Assembly (NCBI GenBank): GCA_013695565.1
Contig: JACDAG010000142.1
Coordinates: forward strand, 1 to 6,387
DNA: 6,387 nt
Direction: 5' to 3'
Source: Bradyrhizobium sp.
GTDB lineage: Bacteria; Pseudomonadota; Alphaproteobacteria; Rhizobiales; Xanthobacteraceae
How positions within the stretch are numbered: the stretch's first letter is position 1; every line of letters begins with the position of its first letter. Under the pieces are notes generated by a model. It saw only the letters and a list, made by a program, of their open reading frames with translations, was not told where the DNA came from and did no database searches. Both the position numbers and the translations under genes were made by a program. Of this stretch, positions 1 to 6,086 are shown piece after piece.

Positions 1-2
1 AG

Positions 3-338
3 GAGCTGCGCAGGAATGCGCGCTTCGTGCCACCGAACCCGCATTCCACGCTGACCCTGTCGGACAGCACAGTGCATTCCTGCTTCATCATCGATTGCTC
101 GGTCTCGGGGGTTGCGGTGTCGACCGCCGTGCAGCCGCCCCTCGGCATGCCGCTCGCGGTCGGTTCGTGCGTCGGCCGTGTCGTGCGCCTCTTGCCCAAC
201 GGCATCGCGGTGAAGTTCATCGAGCAGCAGACGGTTCGCGATCTCGAACGGCTGGTCGTGCGAGCCGTTCCAGTCGCAGTGAAAATCAATGCCGGGTTGC
301 CCGAACCGGTGGCGGCGATGAGCGCGGTCATGGTTTGA
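3..338 (+). CDS. PilZ domain protein, C-terminal part (5' end outside window)
   Basis: This is the C-terminal 111 residues of a PilZ-domain protein, the family that binds cyclic di-GMP and passes the signal to motility, polysaccharide or other targets. The frame is open from base 3, so the gene starts upstream. A GTG at 27 could be taken as a start, but that would cut off the RRNAR (RxxxR) motif just before it, which is half of the c-di-GMP binding site. The other half, D/NxSxxG, is seen as DCSVSG about 25 residues later. A beta-rich stretch follows, ending in GRVVRLLPNGIAVKF, typical of the last PilZ strands. A Val/Ala-rich tail of about 40 residues has no visible motif. Rhizobial proteins of this type often carry two PilZ domains, and this could be the second; that is inference. 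Both ligand motifs look intact, so c-di-GMP binding is plausible. No partner gene is visible. Confidence 0.8.
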   Translation, partial: ELRRNARFVPPNPHSTLTLSDSTVHSCFIIDCSVSGVAVSTAVQPPLGMPLAVGSCVGRVVRLLPNGIAVKFIEQQTVRDLERLVVRAVPVAVKINAGLPEPVAAMSAVMV

Positions 339-638
339 ACGGCCGGCTTCCGTCCGCCGCGGTCGCCTTGCCAGCCACGGCGACACGACAAATCCACACC
401 ACGTAGTTGCTCTGCCAACCGATTACAGGTGTTCATCAATTCTGGCGGAAGTGCCCAGATGCCAATCTGCTGCTTGCGTTTTAGGCCTCGATAGGTTTTA
501 AGCCCGTATCTTCATGACCGCAGGCATGAGCGAGAAGCGATCTGCGTGGTCTTGCCACGTTTCAGACCGAGTTATGCACCCGCCGTAGCCCGTGCGCTTT
601 CATCCGTTCTAAGCCCCCCACACACAGAGGTATTTTCG
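339..638. other. Non-coding gap between the PilZ and HU-like genes
   Basis: This 300-bp stretch carries no convincing gene. The HU frame stays open upstream to a GTG at 546, but that extension has no family similarity and the HU start at 639 has its own ribosome binding site. Close to the PilZ stop, a 6-bp stem (362-367 with 379-384, 11-base loop) has no T-run and is a poor terminator. The promoter of the HU-like gene must lie here. TTGCGT (474-479) and TTTAAG (497-502), 17 bases apart, loosely resemble -35 and -10 boxes, and TTGCCA (552-557) with TATGCA (573-578) is a weaker, short-spaced alternative. Neither is strong enough to call. A long 5' leader or a small RNA cannot be excluded. Confidence 0.5.
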
Positions 639-935
639 ATGGCCAAGATGACCAAGACTCAGTTGATCGATGCAATTGCAGAGGGAACGCAGGTTTCCAA
701 GGGTGACGTAAAGGCCGTCATCGAGCAGATGGCCACTGTCGGTTACAAGGAGCTGAATGAATCCGGTGAGTTCGTCATTCCCGGCTTCGTCAAAATGTCG
801 GTCGTGAACAAGCCGGCTACGGAAGCCCGCAGTGGTGTAAACCCATTCACGAAAGAGCCGATGGAGTTCGCGGCCAAGCCAGCCAGCAAGTCGGTCAAGG
901 CATCACCGCTGAAGGTTGCCAAAGACGCTGTGTAG
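639..935 (+). CDS. HU family DNA-binding protein
   Basis: A 98-residue histone-like protein of the HU/IHF family, which binds and bends DNA as a dimer in the nucleoid. The N-terminus (residues 4-14, TKTQLIDAIAE) matches the first HU helix almost exactly. It is followed by the second helix (about 20-40), the turn GEFVIPGF (43-50) in place of the usual VGFGTF, and the DNA-binding arm RSGVNPFTKEP (64-74). The arm keeps the Asn-Pro (N68, P69) whose proline normally intercalates into DNA, but the canonical RNPQTG reads VNPFTKE. The C-terminus is Lys/Ala/Ser-rich and ends KVAKDAV, like the HU ending KALKDAV. The ATG at 639 is chosen because AGAGG lies 8 bases upstream and because it gives the family's usual length. 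It is a divergent branch rather than housekeeping hupB. It is monocistronic and convergent with the kinase gene downstream. Confidence 0.9.
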   Translation: MAKMTKTQLIDAIAEGTQVSKGDVKAVIEQMATVGYKELNESGEFVIPGFVKMSVVNKPATEARSGVNPFTKEPMEFAAKPASKSVKASPLKVAKDAV

Positions 936-998
936 GGATAGCTGCAACGCGAACGGTATGGGCCGCGTCGTGCGGCTGCTGTCAAAGGCATCGCCGAA

Positions 999-1022
999 AT
1001 TACGGTGCACTGGCACCGTGAT
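999..1022. terminator. Hairpin between convergent genes, possible bidirectional terminator
   Basis: Bases 1002-1008 (ACGGTGC) and 1013-1019 (GCACCGT) form a perfect 7-bp stem with the four-base loop ACTG. The stem extends to 10 bp (999-1008 with 1013-1022) if one G-T wobble is allowed. It lies between the stop of the HU-like gene (935) and the stop of the convergent kinase gene (1053), where a shared terminator is expected. On the minus strand it is followed by only three T, and on the plus strand by no T-run, so it is not a textbook intrinsic terminator. A second 6-bp stem (1023-1028 with 1040-1045) sits directly beside it and is followed by TT. Confidence 0.5.
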
Positions 1023-1052
1023 AGCTGTTACCGTAGTCGACAGCTTTGCTCG

Positions 1053-2144
1053 CTAATCGGGCGAAGGTGCCAGATTTTCGAGGGGAGCCGTCAGGCTGCA
1101 AACAAGCCCGGTTGGCCCATACGACACTGCAACGGTGCCGCTGAAATCATCCTGTAATACGCGGGAAATGAGTCGCGAACCAAAGCCCACACCGGCGGGT
1201 TCGGACGCCGGCGGGCCACCAAGCTCCCGCCAGGTGAAAACAAACCTGGGCTCGCTCTCCTGATCACTGGATGTCCATGTAATCGACACATGGCCGCTGG
1301 CCACCGTCAGAGCGCCATACTTCAAGGCGTTGGTCGCAAGCTCGTGAATTGCCAGGGACAGAGCGAGGGCCTGTCGGGATTTGACGACAAGTGGTGGACC
1401 CGAAACCGTAAACCGGCCTTCGCCTGTCCTGTAGGGGATCAGCGCCGTGTTGATCACATCATGGAGGGGCGCTGCAGCCCAGTTTGCAGCGGTAAGCAGG
1501 TCGTGCGCGCGTCCGAACGCGGCAAGCCGTGCCTGATATTTCTCGAGATCGGCTTTGCTCGATGCGTCGCGAAATGTCTGGCTGGCGACGGCGCTAAGTA
1601 CGGTAAGCGTGTTCTTGACGCGGTGCTTCAGCTCCTCATTGATCAGGTTCAGCGCTTCCCTTGCCATGTGCTCGGACGTGACGTCCTTGCAGACGACGAG
1701 CACGCCGCCCACTTTGCCTTCGACGTCGATCGGACCAAAGCTGTAGGTCCACCAAACATCTTCACGACGGCCGTGACGCGTGACAGGCACCAGTTGGTCC
1801 TCATTCCAGGTCGCTCCGTTACCCGCCATGACGTACTCGATCTGCGGACCAATAATGTCCCAGATCTCATCCCAACAATCGCGGCCCTGTGCGCCCAACG
1901 CGCTTGGATGTCTTTCGGGCCCCATCGTCTCGCGGTATGCATCGTTATAGAACTGGATGAGTTCCGGTCCCCACCAAATGAACATCGGGTGGCGCGTGGT
2001 GAGAACGAGTCGGACCGTAACCCGAAGACTTTGCGGCCATTTTTCCGGAGAGCCGAGCGAGGATTTCGACCAGTCGAATCTTCTCGTCAGCGCCCCCATC
2101 TCGCCGCCTCCCGCCAGGAAGTCGCCGACTACTTCGCCACCCAT
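1053..2144 (-). CDS. PAS domain HWE-family sensor histidine kinase
   Basis: A 363-residue cytoplasmic two-component sensor kinase of the HWE family. It would autophosphorylate a histidine and pass the phosphate to a response regulator. Residues about 10-40 carry the GGGEMGAL...FDWS...LGSPEKWPQSL leader that often precedes a PAS domain in these kinases. The PAS domain is about 45-155 (MFIWWGPEL, FYNDAY, then GVLVVCKDVT). The dimerisation/phosphoacceptor motif is ELKHRVKNTL with H174. The N-box is HELATNALKYGAL (H267, E268, N272), the diagnostic W-x-E is W305/E307, and the G-box is GVGFGSRLI (318-326). All catalytic motifs are intact. There is no transmembrane segment or signal peptide, so it senses an internal cue through PAS. 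The ATG at 2144 is supported by GAGG 8 bases upstream and by retention of the GGGEMG leader. No response regulator lies next to it in this window, so its partner is elsewhere. Many HWE kinases act in the general stress response or light sensing; which applies here is unknown. Confidence 0.93.
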   Translation of the reverse strand: MGGEVVGDFLAGGGEMGALTRRFDWSKSSLGSPEKWPQSLRVTVRLVLTTRHPMFIWWGPELIQFYNDAYRETMGPERHPSALGAQGRDCWDEIWDIIGPQIEYVMAGNGATWNEDQLVPVTRHGRREDVWWTYSFGPIDVEGKVGGVLVVCKDVTSEHMAREALNLINEELKHRVKNTLTVLSAVASQTFRDASSKADLEKYQARLAAFGRAHDLLTAANWAAAPLHDVINTALIPYRTGEGRFTVSGPPLVVKSRQALALSLAIHELATNALKYGALTVASGHVSITWTSSDQESEPRFVFTWRELGGPPASEPAGVGFGSRLISRVLQDDFSGTVAVSYGPTGLVCSLTAPLENLAPSPD

Positions 2145-2177
2145 TCACGCAACCTCACCCAGACGCTGGACACCAAG

Positions 2178-2205
2178 CGTATAGCCGGAGGCTTGCGAAT
2201 TACAA
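2178..2205 (-). promoter_or_regulatory. Candidate sigma-70-like promoter for the kinase gene
   Basis: Read on the minus strand, TTGTAA (2205-2200) and TATACG (2183-2178) are separated by 16 bases and each match the -35 and -10 consensus at four of six positions. Transcription would start near 2171, giving a leader of about 27 bases that includes the GAGG ribosome binding site (2156-2153) before the ATG at 2144. The position is good but the match is only moderate. The kinase gene could instead be read through from the Rieske gene, whose stop is 131 bp upstream. Confidence 0.35.
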
Positions 2206-2275
2206 TGTCGGCCTGCGGTGAAGCCCGGACATAGCCAATTGCAGGGTTCGCTTTGCTTGACGCGCCATGACGACC

Positions 2276-2689
2276 CTACAAATCCACCACCACATAGTCG
2301 CTTTCGACCGACACCGCGATGGTTTCGGCGATATAGGGCCCCTTCACCAGATTGGTGCCGGGCTCGACGTTGACCGGATAGGCGCGGGCGCGGAAGCGTT
2401 TGGGGTCGCAGTAGGACTGGCCGGTCCGGATATCGAATTCCCAGCCGTGCCAGGGGCAGCGGATGATCTCGCCCAATTTGGTGTATTCGATTTCGCCGGG
2501 ATCGGAGGAGGTGGCGAGGCCGATCAGCGGGCCTTCGCACAAGGCCGCGCCCTGATGCGGGCAACGGTTCAACAGGCCGAAGAACTCGCCCTTGACGTTG
2601 AAGATCGCGATCGGCCGCTCGTCGATGGTGAGGAATTTTCGTGTCCCCGGCGGCAACTCATCCACCGGGGCAATGACGTGACGAGCCAT
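2276..2689 (-). CDS. Rieske [2Fe-2S] domain protein, ferredoxin-like
   Basis: A 137-residue soluble Rieske protein made of little more than the cluster-binding domain. Proteins of this kind pass electrons to an oxygenase or other redox enzyme. The cluster ligands are visible as C43-P-H45 (RCPHQGAAL) and C78-P-W-H81 (RCPWHGWEF), followed by the usual FDIRTGQ segment and a C-terminal beta strand (VSVESDYVVVDL). The two motifs are 32 residues apart, longer than the roughly 15-17 usual in oxygenase-type Rieske domains, because of an insert GLATSSDPGEIEYTKLGE. The ATG at 2689 is chosen because MARHVIAPVDELPPG is a normal Rieske start. The in-frame extension to 2731 is encoded by the neighbouring palindromic repeat. 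The ribosome binding site is weak (AGAG, 6 bases before the ATG). The gene is last in a minus-strand cassette after two amidohydrolase paralogues. No oxygenase alpha subunit or reductase is present, so its electron partner is unknown. Confidence 0.92.
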   Translation of the reverse strand: MARHVIAPVDELPPGTRKFLTIDERPIAIFNVKGEFFGLLNRCPHQGAALCEGPLIGLATSSDPGEIEYTKLGEIIRCPWHGWEFDIRTGQSYCDPKRFRARAYPVNVEPGTNLVKGPYIAETIAVSVESDYVVVDL

Positions 2690-2701
2690 CTTATTCTCTG
2701 C

Positions 2702-2746
2702 GCGTGATCTGATCGGAAAACCGGTACCCACTTTTCCGGATCATGC
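2702..2746. repeat. 45-bp imperfect palindrome, rhizobial intergenic repeat type
   Basis: The outer arms GCGTGATC (2702-2709) and GATCATGC (2739-2746) are inverted with one mismatch. Inside, GATCGGAAAA (2711-2720) is inverted against TTTTCCGGATC (2732-2742) with one extra base, around a centre containing the palindrome GGTACC. From memory, closely similar GATCCGGAAAAGTGG-type palindromes are dispersed in many copies between genes of Bradyrhizobium and other Rhizobiales; I could not search for copies. It fills most of the 56-bp gap between the second amidohydrolase and the Rieske gene and begins at the last base of the amidohydrolase stop codon. Transcribed from either strand it would fold into a hairpin, so it may damp read-through or protect the upstream mRNA. 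Confidence 0.65.
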
Positions 2747-3849
2747 TAAGTAATCCCGTACAGCTTCTTCGCGTTGCCGAGATAGAACGCCTGCTTGTTG
2801 GTTTCGCTGACGCCGGCCGGCAGCACGCGCGACGGCTCGTCGAAATCCCAATGCGGGTAGTCGGTCGCGAACAAGAGCTTGTCCCAGCCGATCCACTCGA
2901 TCACCTCAAACAGATGATCGCGCCGTTCCGGGTCTTCCATCGGCTGCGTGGTCCACCAGATGTGGTCGCGGATGTATTCCGAGGGACGGCGCTTGAGGTG
3001 CGGCACTTCGCTGCGCAGCCGGTCGAAATTCTTGTCCAGACGCCAGCCCAGCGACGGCGCCCAGCCGAAGCCGGCTTCGATCATCACCATCTTGAGTTTC
3101 GGATAGCGCTCGAACACGCCCTCGAGCACGAGGCTAGCCAATGCGGTCTGCTGGCACTGCGAATGGCCGACCATTTCCTCGATGTAAAAACTCGGCCAGC
3201 CCGACGCGGTGATGGGATTGCCGCCGAAGCCGAAGGCGTGAACGCCGACGGGCAGGCCAATCTCCTGCGCCGCCTGATAGATCGGCCAGTAGCGGCGCTG
3301 GCCGAGCGGCTCGACATTGCGTGAGAGCAGCAGCACTTGCACGAAGTTCTTGTCACCGGCGCGCCTGCGTATCTCGGCGGCCGCGGTCGGGCCGTCTTCA
3401 TTACCGACGACGATCGACCCCTTCAGGCGGGAGTCCTTGCTGGTCCATTTCTCGATCTGCCAATCGTTGATCGCGGTTGCGAGCGCGGCGCTGAGATCAT
3501 GGTTGCGCAGGCCCTGCCCGGTGTCGAGCGGATTGAGCACGCCGAGGGCGACGTTGTAGGGGTCGAGCAGCTGCTTCTGCATGAAGGACAGCGAGGAGCC
3601 TTGTTTACCGCCTTCCGGCGGATACGCATCGCGGCGCGACGCGTTGGGCTGCGCCTTCGGATAGGGCGGGCCTTCCATCATGCCCTGATAGGTCTGCTTG
3701 CCGTAGGTCTCGAGATGCGAATGCCAGCGTTTGGCCAGAAACGGATAAAGCTCGGTTCCGGTGGCGCGCGCGGGGTGGATGTCGCAATCGGCGATCGCGG
3801 TTTTGACGCTGACGGACGCTGACGGCTCGGTGCGGAACTGCACATTCAT
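2746..3849 (-). CDS. Amidohydrolase-2 family metal-dependent hydrolase or decarboxylase (second of pair)
   Basis: A 367-residue TIM-barrel protein of the amidohydrolase-2 family (Pfam PF04909), which includes ACMSD and resorcylate-type decarboxylases and some hydrolases. Visible active-site elements are D23-x-H25 in DCDIHP (the first metal motif), H204 in GVHAFG, E258 in MVMIEAGFGW, and D330 with H333 in ATDYPHWDFD. The end NAKKLYGIT is the usual family C-terminus. There is no signal peptide, so it acts in the cytoplasm. The start at 3849 overlaps the stop of the upstream paralogue as ATGA, and a near-perfect AAGGAGG (3863-3857) lies 7 bases before it inside the last codons of that gene, so the two are translationally coupled. 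Long shared blocks with the upstream gene (GSSL..MQ, LDP, KDSRL.GSIV, YWPIY.AA, LKMVM.E.GF.W) show an old tandem duplication. The substrate is not known. A ring-carboxylate decarboxylase or hydrolase in aromatic catabolism is inference only. Confidence 0.92.
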   Translation of the reverse strand: MNVQFRTEPSASVSVKTAIADCDIHPARATGTELYPFLAKRWHSHLETYGKQTYQGMMEGPPYPKAQPNASRRDAYPPEGGKQGSSLSFMQKQLLDPYNVALGVLNPLDTGQGLRNHDLSAALATAINDWQIEKWTSKDSRLKGSIVVGNEDGPTAAAEIRRRAGDKNFVQVLLLSRNVEPLGQRRYWPIYQAAQEIGLPVGVHAFGFGGNPITASGWPSFYIEEMVGHSQCQQTALASLVLEGVFERYPKLKMVMIEAGFGWAPSLGWRLDKNFDRLRSEVPHLKRRPSEYIRDHIWWTTQPMEDPERRDHLFEVIEWIGWDKLLFATDYPHWDFDEPSRVLPAGVSETNKQAFYLGNAKKLYGIT

Positions 3850-4931
3850 GGCGTTGCCTCCTTGATTGCGGGCTGCTTCAGCCGAGGGTACGTCGCGTGC
3901 GGATTATCGATCATGATCTTACGGACGAGATCTTGCGAAATCCCCACCGGCAGCACCTCGTCGCCGTCGAATTGCCAGTGCGGATAGTCGGTTGAGAATA
4001 GAAGCAATTCGTCCGACTGCATATGGTCGAACAGGCGATTTAATGTCGTGGGATCCGGCGGCGCGTCGACCGGCTGCAGCGAAAAACGGATGTTGCTACG
4101 CACAATTTCCATCGGTGCGCGGTCGACCCAGGGCGTTTCCATCCGGACCCCGCGCCAGAACTTGTGCAGCCGCCACAGATAGGACGGCAGCCAGGTGAAG
4201 CCGGACTCCAGCATCACCATCTTGAGATTCGGATGGCGGGCGAACACACCCTCGACGATCAGGCTGGTCAGCTGGGTCTGGAACGCCTGCGCCTGCGCGA
4301 CGTAATCCTCGACATGATAGGAACCCCAGCCGACCGAGGTCGGCGGGTTGTGATACGCGCTGCCGGCGTGGATGCCGACGGCCAGGCCCAGCCGCTCTGC
4401 GGCGGCGTAGATCGGCCAGTAGGCGCGTTTGCCGAGCGGCATGTCGCCCATCACAAGCATCAGCACCTGAACGAATCGCGGGTCTTTGGCGCAGCGCTCG
4501 ATCTCGGCGACCGATTTTTCCACGCTCTGGGTCGGGATCACGATCGAGCCGCGCAGGCGGGAATCCTTGTCGAGCCATTCCTTCACCAGCCAGTCGTTGA
4601 CCGCGCGGCAGAAGGCATCCTGCATGTCCTCGGAGAACACCATCTGCACGCCATAGAGGGGATTGCAGATGCCGTAGCTGACGCGAAACGGATCGAGCGC
4701 CTGATTTTGCATGTCCGCCAGGCTGGAGCCCGGCTTGCCCTGCGCCGGGCGCCAATCCGGCCGCGCTGAGATCGGCGAATTGGCCGGATAGGATTGCGAC
4801 ACCAGATCGGTCATGCCGCGCGTCACCACCTGGTCGCGCCAGTAATCGTTCATATAGGGCAACAGGCTGGTCAGATGAGGCACCGCTGGATGCAGGTCGC
4901 AGTCCACACCATCAGCAATCGGTGACGTCAT
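3846..4931 (-). CDS. Amidohydrolase-2 family metal-dependent hydrolase or decarboxylase (first of pair)
   Basis: A 361-residue cytoplasmic TIM-barrel protein of the same amidohydrolase-2 family as the next gene. It has D12-x-H14 in VDCDLHP, H188 in VGIHAGS, E242 in MVMLESGFTW, and D315 with H318 in STDYPHWQFD, so the metal and catalytic set looks complete. The ATG at 4931 is preferred over the in-frame ATG at 4997 because GAGGAAA (4942-4936) sits just before it and the extra 22 residues (MRPKNQAAWLTRC...) resemble nothing in the family. It is the first gene of the cassette, followed by its paralogue with a 4-base ATGA overlap and then the Rieske gene. Its C-terminus (DNPHATYPRLKQPAIKEATP) departs from the usual NA..LYG ending kept by the paralogue, so the two copies have diverged in role or interface. 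It could form a heteromer with the paralogue or carry out a successive step; neither is shown by sequence. Confidence 0.9.
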   Translation of the reverse strand: MTSPIADGVDCDLHPAVPHLTSLLPYMNDYWRDQVVTRGMTDLVSQSYPANSPISARPDWRPAQGKPGSSLADMQNQALDPFRVSYGICNPLYGVQMVFSEDMQDAFCRAVNDWLVKEWLDKDSRLRGSIVIPTQSVEKSVAEIERCAKDPRFVQVLMLVMGDMPLGKRAYWPIYAAAERLGLAVGIHAGSAYHNPPTSVGWGSYHVEDYVAQAQAFQTQLTSLIVEGVFARHPNLKMVMLESGFTWLPSYLWRLHKFWRGVRMETPWVDRAPMEIVRSNIRFSLQPVDAPPDPTTLNRLFDHMQSDELLLFSTDYPHWQFDGDEVLPVGISQDLVRKIMIDNPHATYPRLKQPAIKEATP

Positions 4932-5084
4932 GATGTTTCCTCGAGAAGCGATCTCACGGCATCTTGTAAGCCACGCCGCTTGGTTCTTGGGCCGCATTCA
5001 AGCAGGCTGGCAACCGCGCCGCAACTCGGCAAACGCCGGCACCCTGTGCTAGGAAAACATGGGTCGGCCCTTGGGAGATTTTTG
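4932..5084. promoter_or_regulatory. Divergent intergenic control region
   Basis: This 153-bp gap between divergent start codons must hold the promoters for the amidohydrolase cassette (leftward) and the metallo-beta-lactamase-fold gene (rightward), unless one is transcribed from further away. Both genes have clear ribosome binding sites at its edges (GAGGAAA at 4942-4936 on the minus strand, GGGAGA at 5073-5078 on the plus strand). I found no convincing -35/-10 pair on either strand. TAGGAA (5050-5055), preceded by TGTGC, is the best rightward -10 guess but lacks a -35. No clear operator palindrome or regulator gene is seen nearby. Confidence 0.4.
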
Positions 5085-6080
5085 ATGATTCGGACTGGAA
5101 GCACGGCGGTTGCCATCACCCTTTTGCTGGCTGGCGCGGTAGCCGCGCAGCAAGCGCCCCCTGCCCCACCAGCAGCACCGCCGCCGGTCGATTTCTCCAA
5201 GGTCGAGCTCAAGACCACCGACCTCGGCGACAACGTCTACATGCTCGAAGGCCAGATGCTTGGAAGTATTGGCGGGAACATCACCGTGGCGGTGGCGAAG
5301 TCAGGCATCATCATGATCGACGGCCAATTCGCACCGCTGCATGACAAGATCAAAGCGGCGATCTCGACCTTCTCCAATCTGCCGATCAAATATCTGATCA
5401 ACACGCATTATCATGGCGACCACACCGGCGGGAACGAAGCCTTTGCCAAGGACGGTGCCACCATCGTTTCCGACATCAACGTCAAAATCCGCCTTGCCGA
5501 GGGAACCACCAACGGCCTGACCGGCGTCAAGAACCCGCCGGCCGCCGCCGGTGCGCTGCCGACGAAAACCTATGCCGGCGGGGTGCTCAAGATCAGGCTG
5601 CCCGGCCGCGTCGCCGACCTCCGCCACATCGCCAACGCCCACACCGACGGCGACACGTATGTGTGGTTCAAGTCCGCCAATGTGCTGTCGACCGGCGACA
5701 CCTTCACCAATGGCCGCTATCCCAACATCGATTTCGCGCAGGGCGGAAACATCAAGGGCATGATCGCGGCGGCCGACGCCTATCTCAAATTGACCAACGC
5801 CAAGAGCCGCATCGTGCCGGGCCACGGCCCGATCGCCGACAAGGCGGTTCTGACCGAATGCCGCGCCATGCTGGTCACGGCGCGCGACCGCATGGCCAAG
5901 CTGGTGAAGGAAGGCAAGAGCGAGGACGACGTGGTGGCAGCAAAACCGTTCGCCGATCTCGACAAGAAATGGGCGCCGACCGAGTTGGCGTCGAAGAATT
6001 TCATTCGCGTCGTCTATCATTCGCTCGCGGACAAGCCGGACAAGAAGTCGTTGCTGAAGCGCATGCTGCGCCGGAGTTGA
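5085..6080 (+). CDS. Exported metallo-beta-lactamase-fold hydrolase
   Basis: A 331-residue zinc-type hydrolase of the metallo-beta-lactamase superfamily, probably periplasmic. Residues 1-21 form a signal peptide (basic MIRTGS, hydrophobic AVAITLLLAGAVAA, likely cut after AVAA), followed by a Pro/Ala-rich linker up to about residue 35. The metal ligands are all visible: H108-x-H110-x-D112-H113 in THYHGDHTGG, H186 in NAHTDGD, D205 in STGDTF, and H247 in PGHGP. After the fold (about 45-255) comes a charged helical tail rich in Lys and Asp. The ATG at 5085 is chosen over the in-frame ATG at 4980 because it gives the signal peptide and has GGGAGA 6 bases upstream. The superfamily covers lactamases, lactonases, thioesterases and others. 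No feature here picks out a substrate, and calling it a resistance gene would be unjustified. It is divergent from the amidohydrolase cassette and only 6 bases ahead of the CinA-like gene, with which it probably forms an operon. Confidence 0.92.
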   Translation: MIRTGSTAVAITLLLAGAVAAQQAPPAPPAAPPPVDFSKVELKTTDLGDNVYMLEGQMLGSIGGNITVAVAKSGIIMIDGQFAPLHDKIKAAISTFSNLPIKYLINTHYHGDHTGGNEAFAKDGATIVSDINVKIRLAEGTTNGLTGVKNPPAAAGALPTKTYAGGVLKIRLPGRVADLRHIANAHTDGDTYVWFKSANVLSTGDTFTNGRYPNIDFAQGGNIKGMIAAADAYLKLTNAKSRIVPGHGPIADKAVLTECRAMLVTARDRMAKLVKEGKSEDDVVAAKPFADLDKKWAPTELASKNFIRVVYHSLADKPDKKSLLKRMLRRS

Positions 6081-6086
6081 GAACAG

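Noticed and set aside
362..384. Small stem-loop after the PilZ gene as a terminator
   Set aside because: The stem is only 6 bp with an 11-base loop and no following T-run.
546..638. Longer HU-like protein starting at the GTG at 546
   Set aside because: The added 31 residues do not resemble any HU extension, and the ATG at 639 has AGAGG 8 bases upstream.
1290..2234. 314-codon open frame on the plus strand, antisense to the kinase gene
   Set aside because: It is the shadow of a GC-rich gene in another frame. The minus-strand frame has all HWE kinase motifs, while this translation has no domain-like pattern.
2145..2564. 139-codon minus-strand frame overlapping the Rieske gene and the gap after it
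   Set aside because: It is an Arg-rich out-of-frame translation of the Rieske gene; the real frame has both CxH and CxxH motifs.
2690..2731. N-terminal extension of the Rieske frame from a GTG at 2731
   Set aside because: The extra residues are encoded by the palindromic repeat and lack a ribosome binding site; the ATG at 2689 gives a normal Rieske N-terminus.
4164..4769. 201-codon plus-strand frame over the first amidohydrolase
   Set aside because: It is antisense to a clear PF04909 gene; the translation is low in recognisable structure and has no ribosome binding site worth noting.
5301..6020. 239-codon minus-strand frame inside the metallo-hydrolase gene
   Set aside because: It is antisense to a gene with complete metal-ligand motifs; the composition is His/Val/Gly-rich shadow sequence and no family is recognisable.
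5085..6080. Antibiotic-resistance beta-lactamase call for the metallo-hydrolase
   Set aside because: The metal ligands define only the superfamily; there is no feature specific to a true B1, B2 or B3 lactamase that I can recognise.
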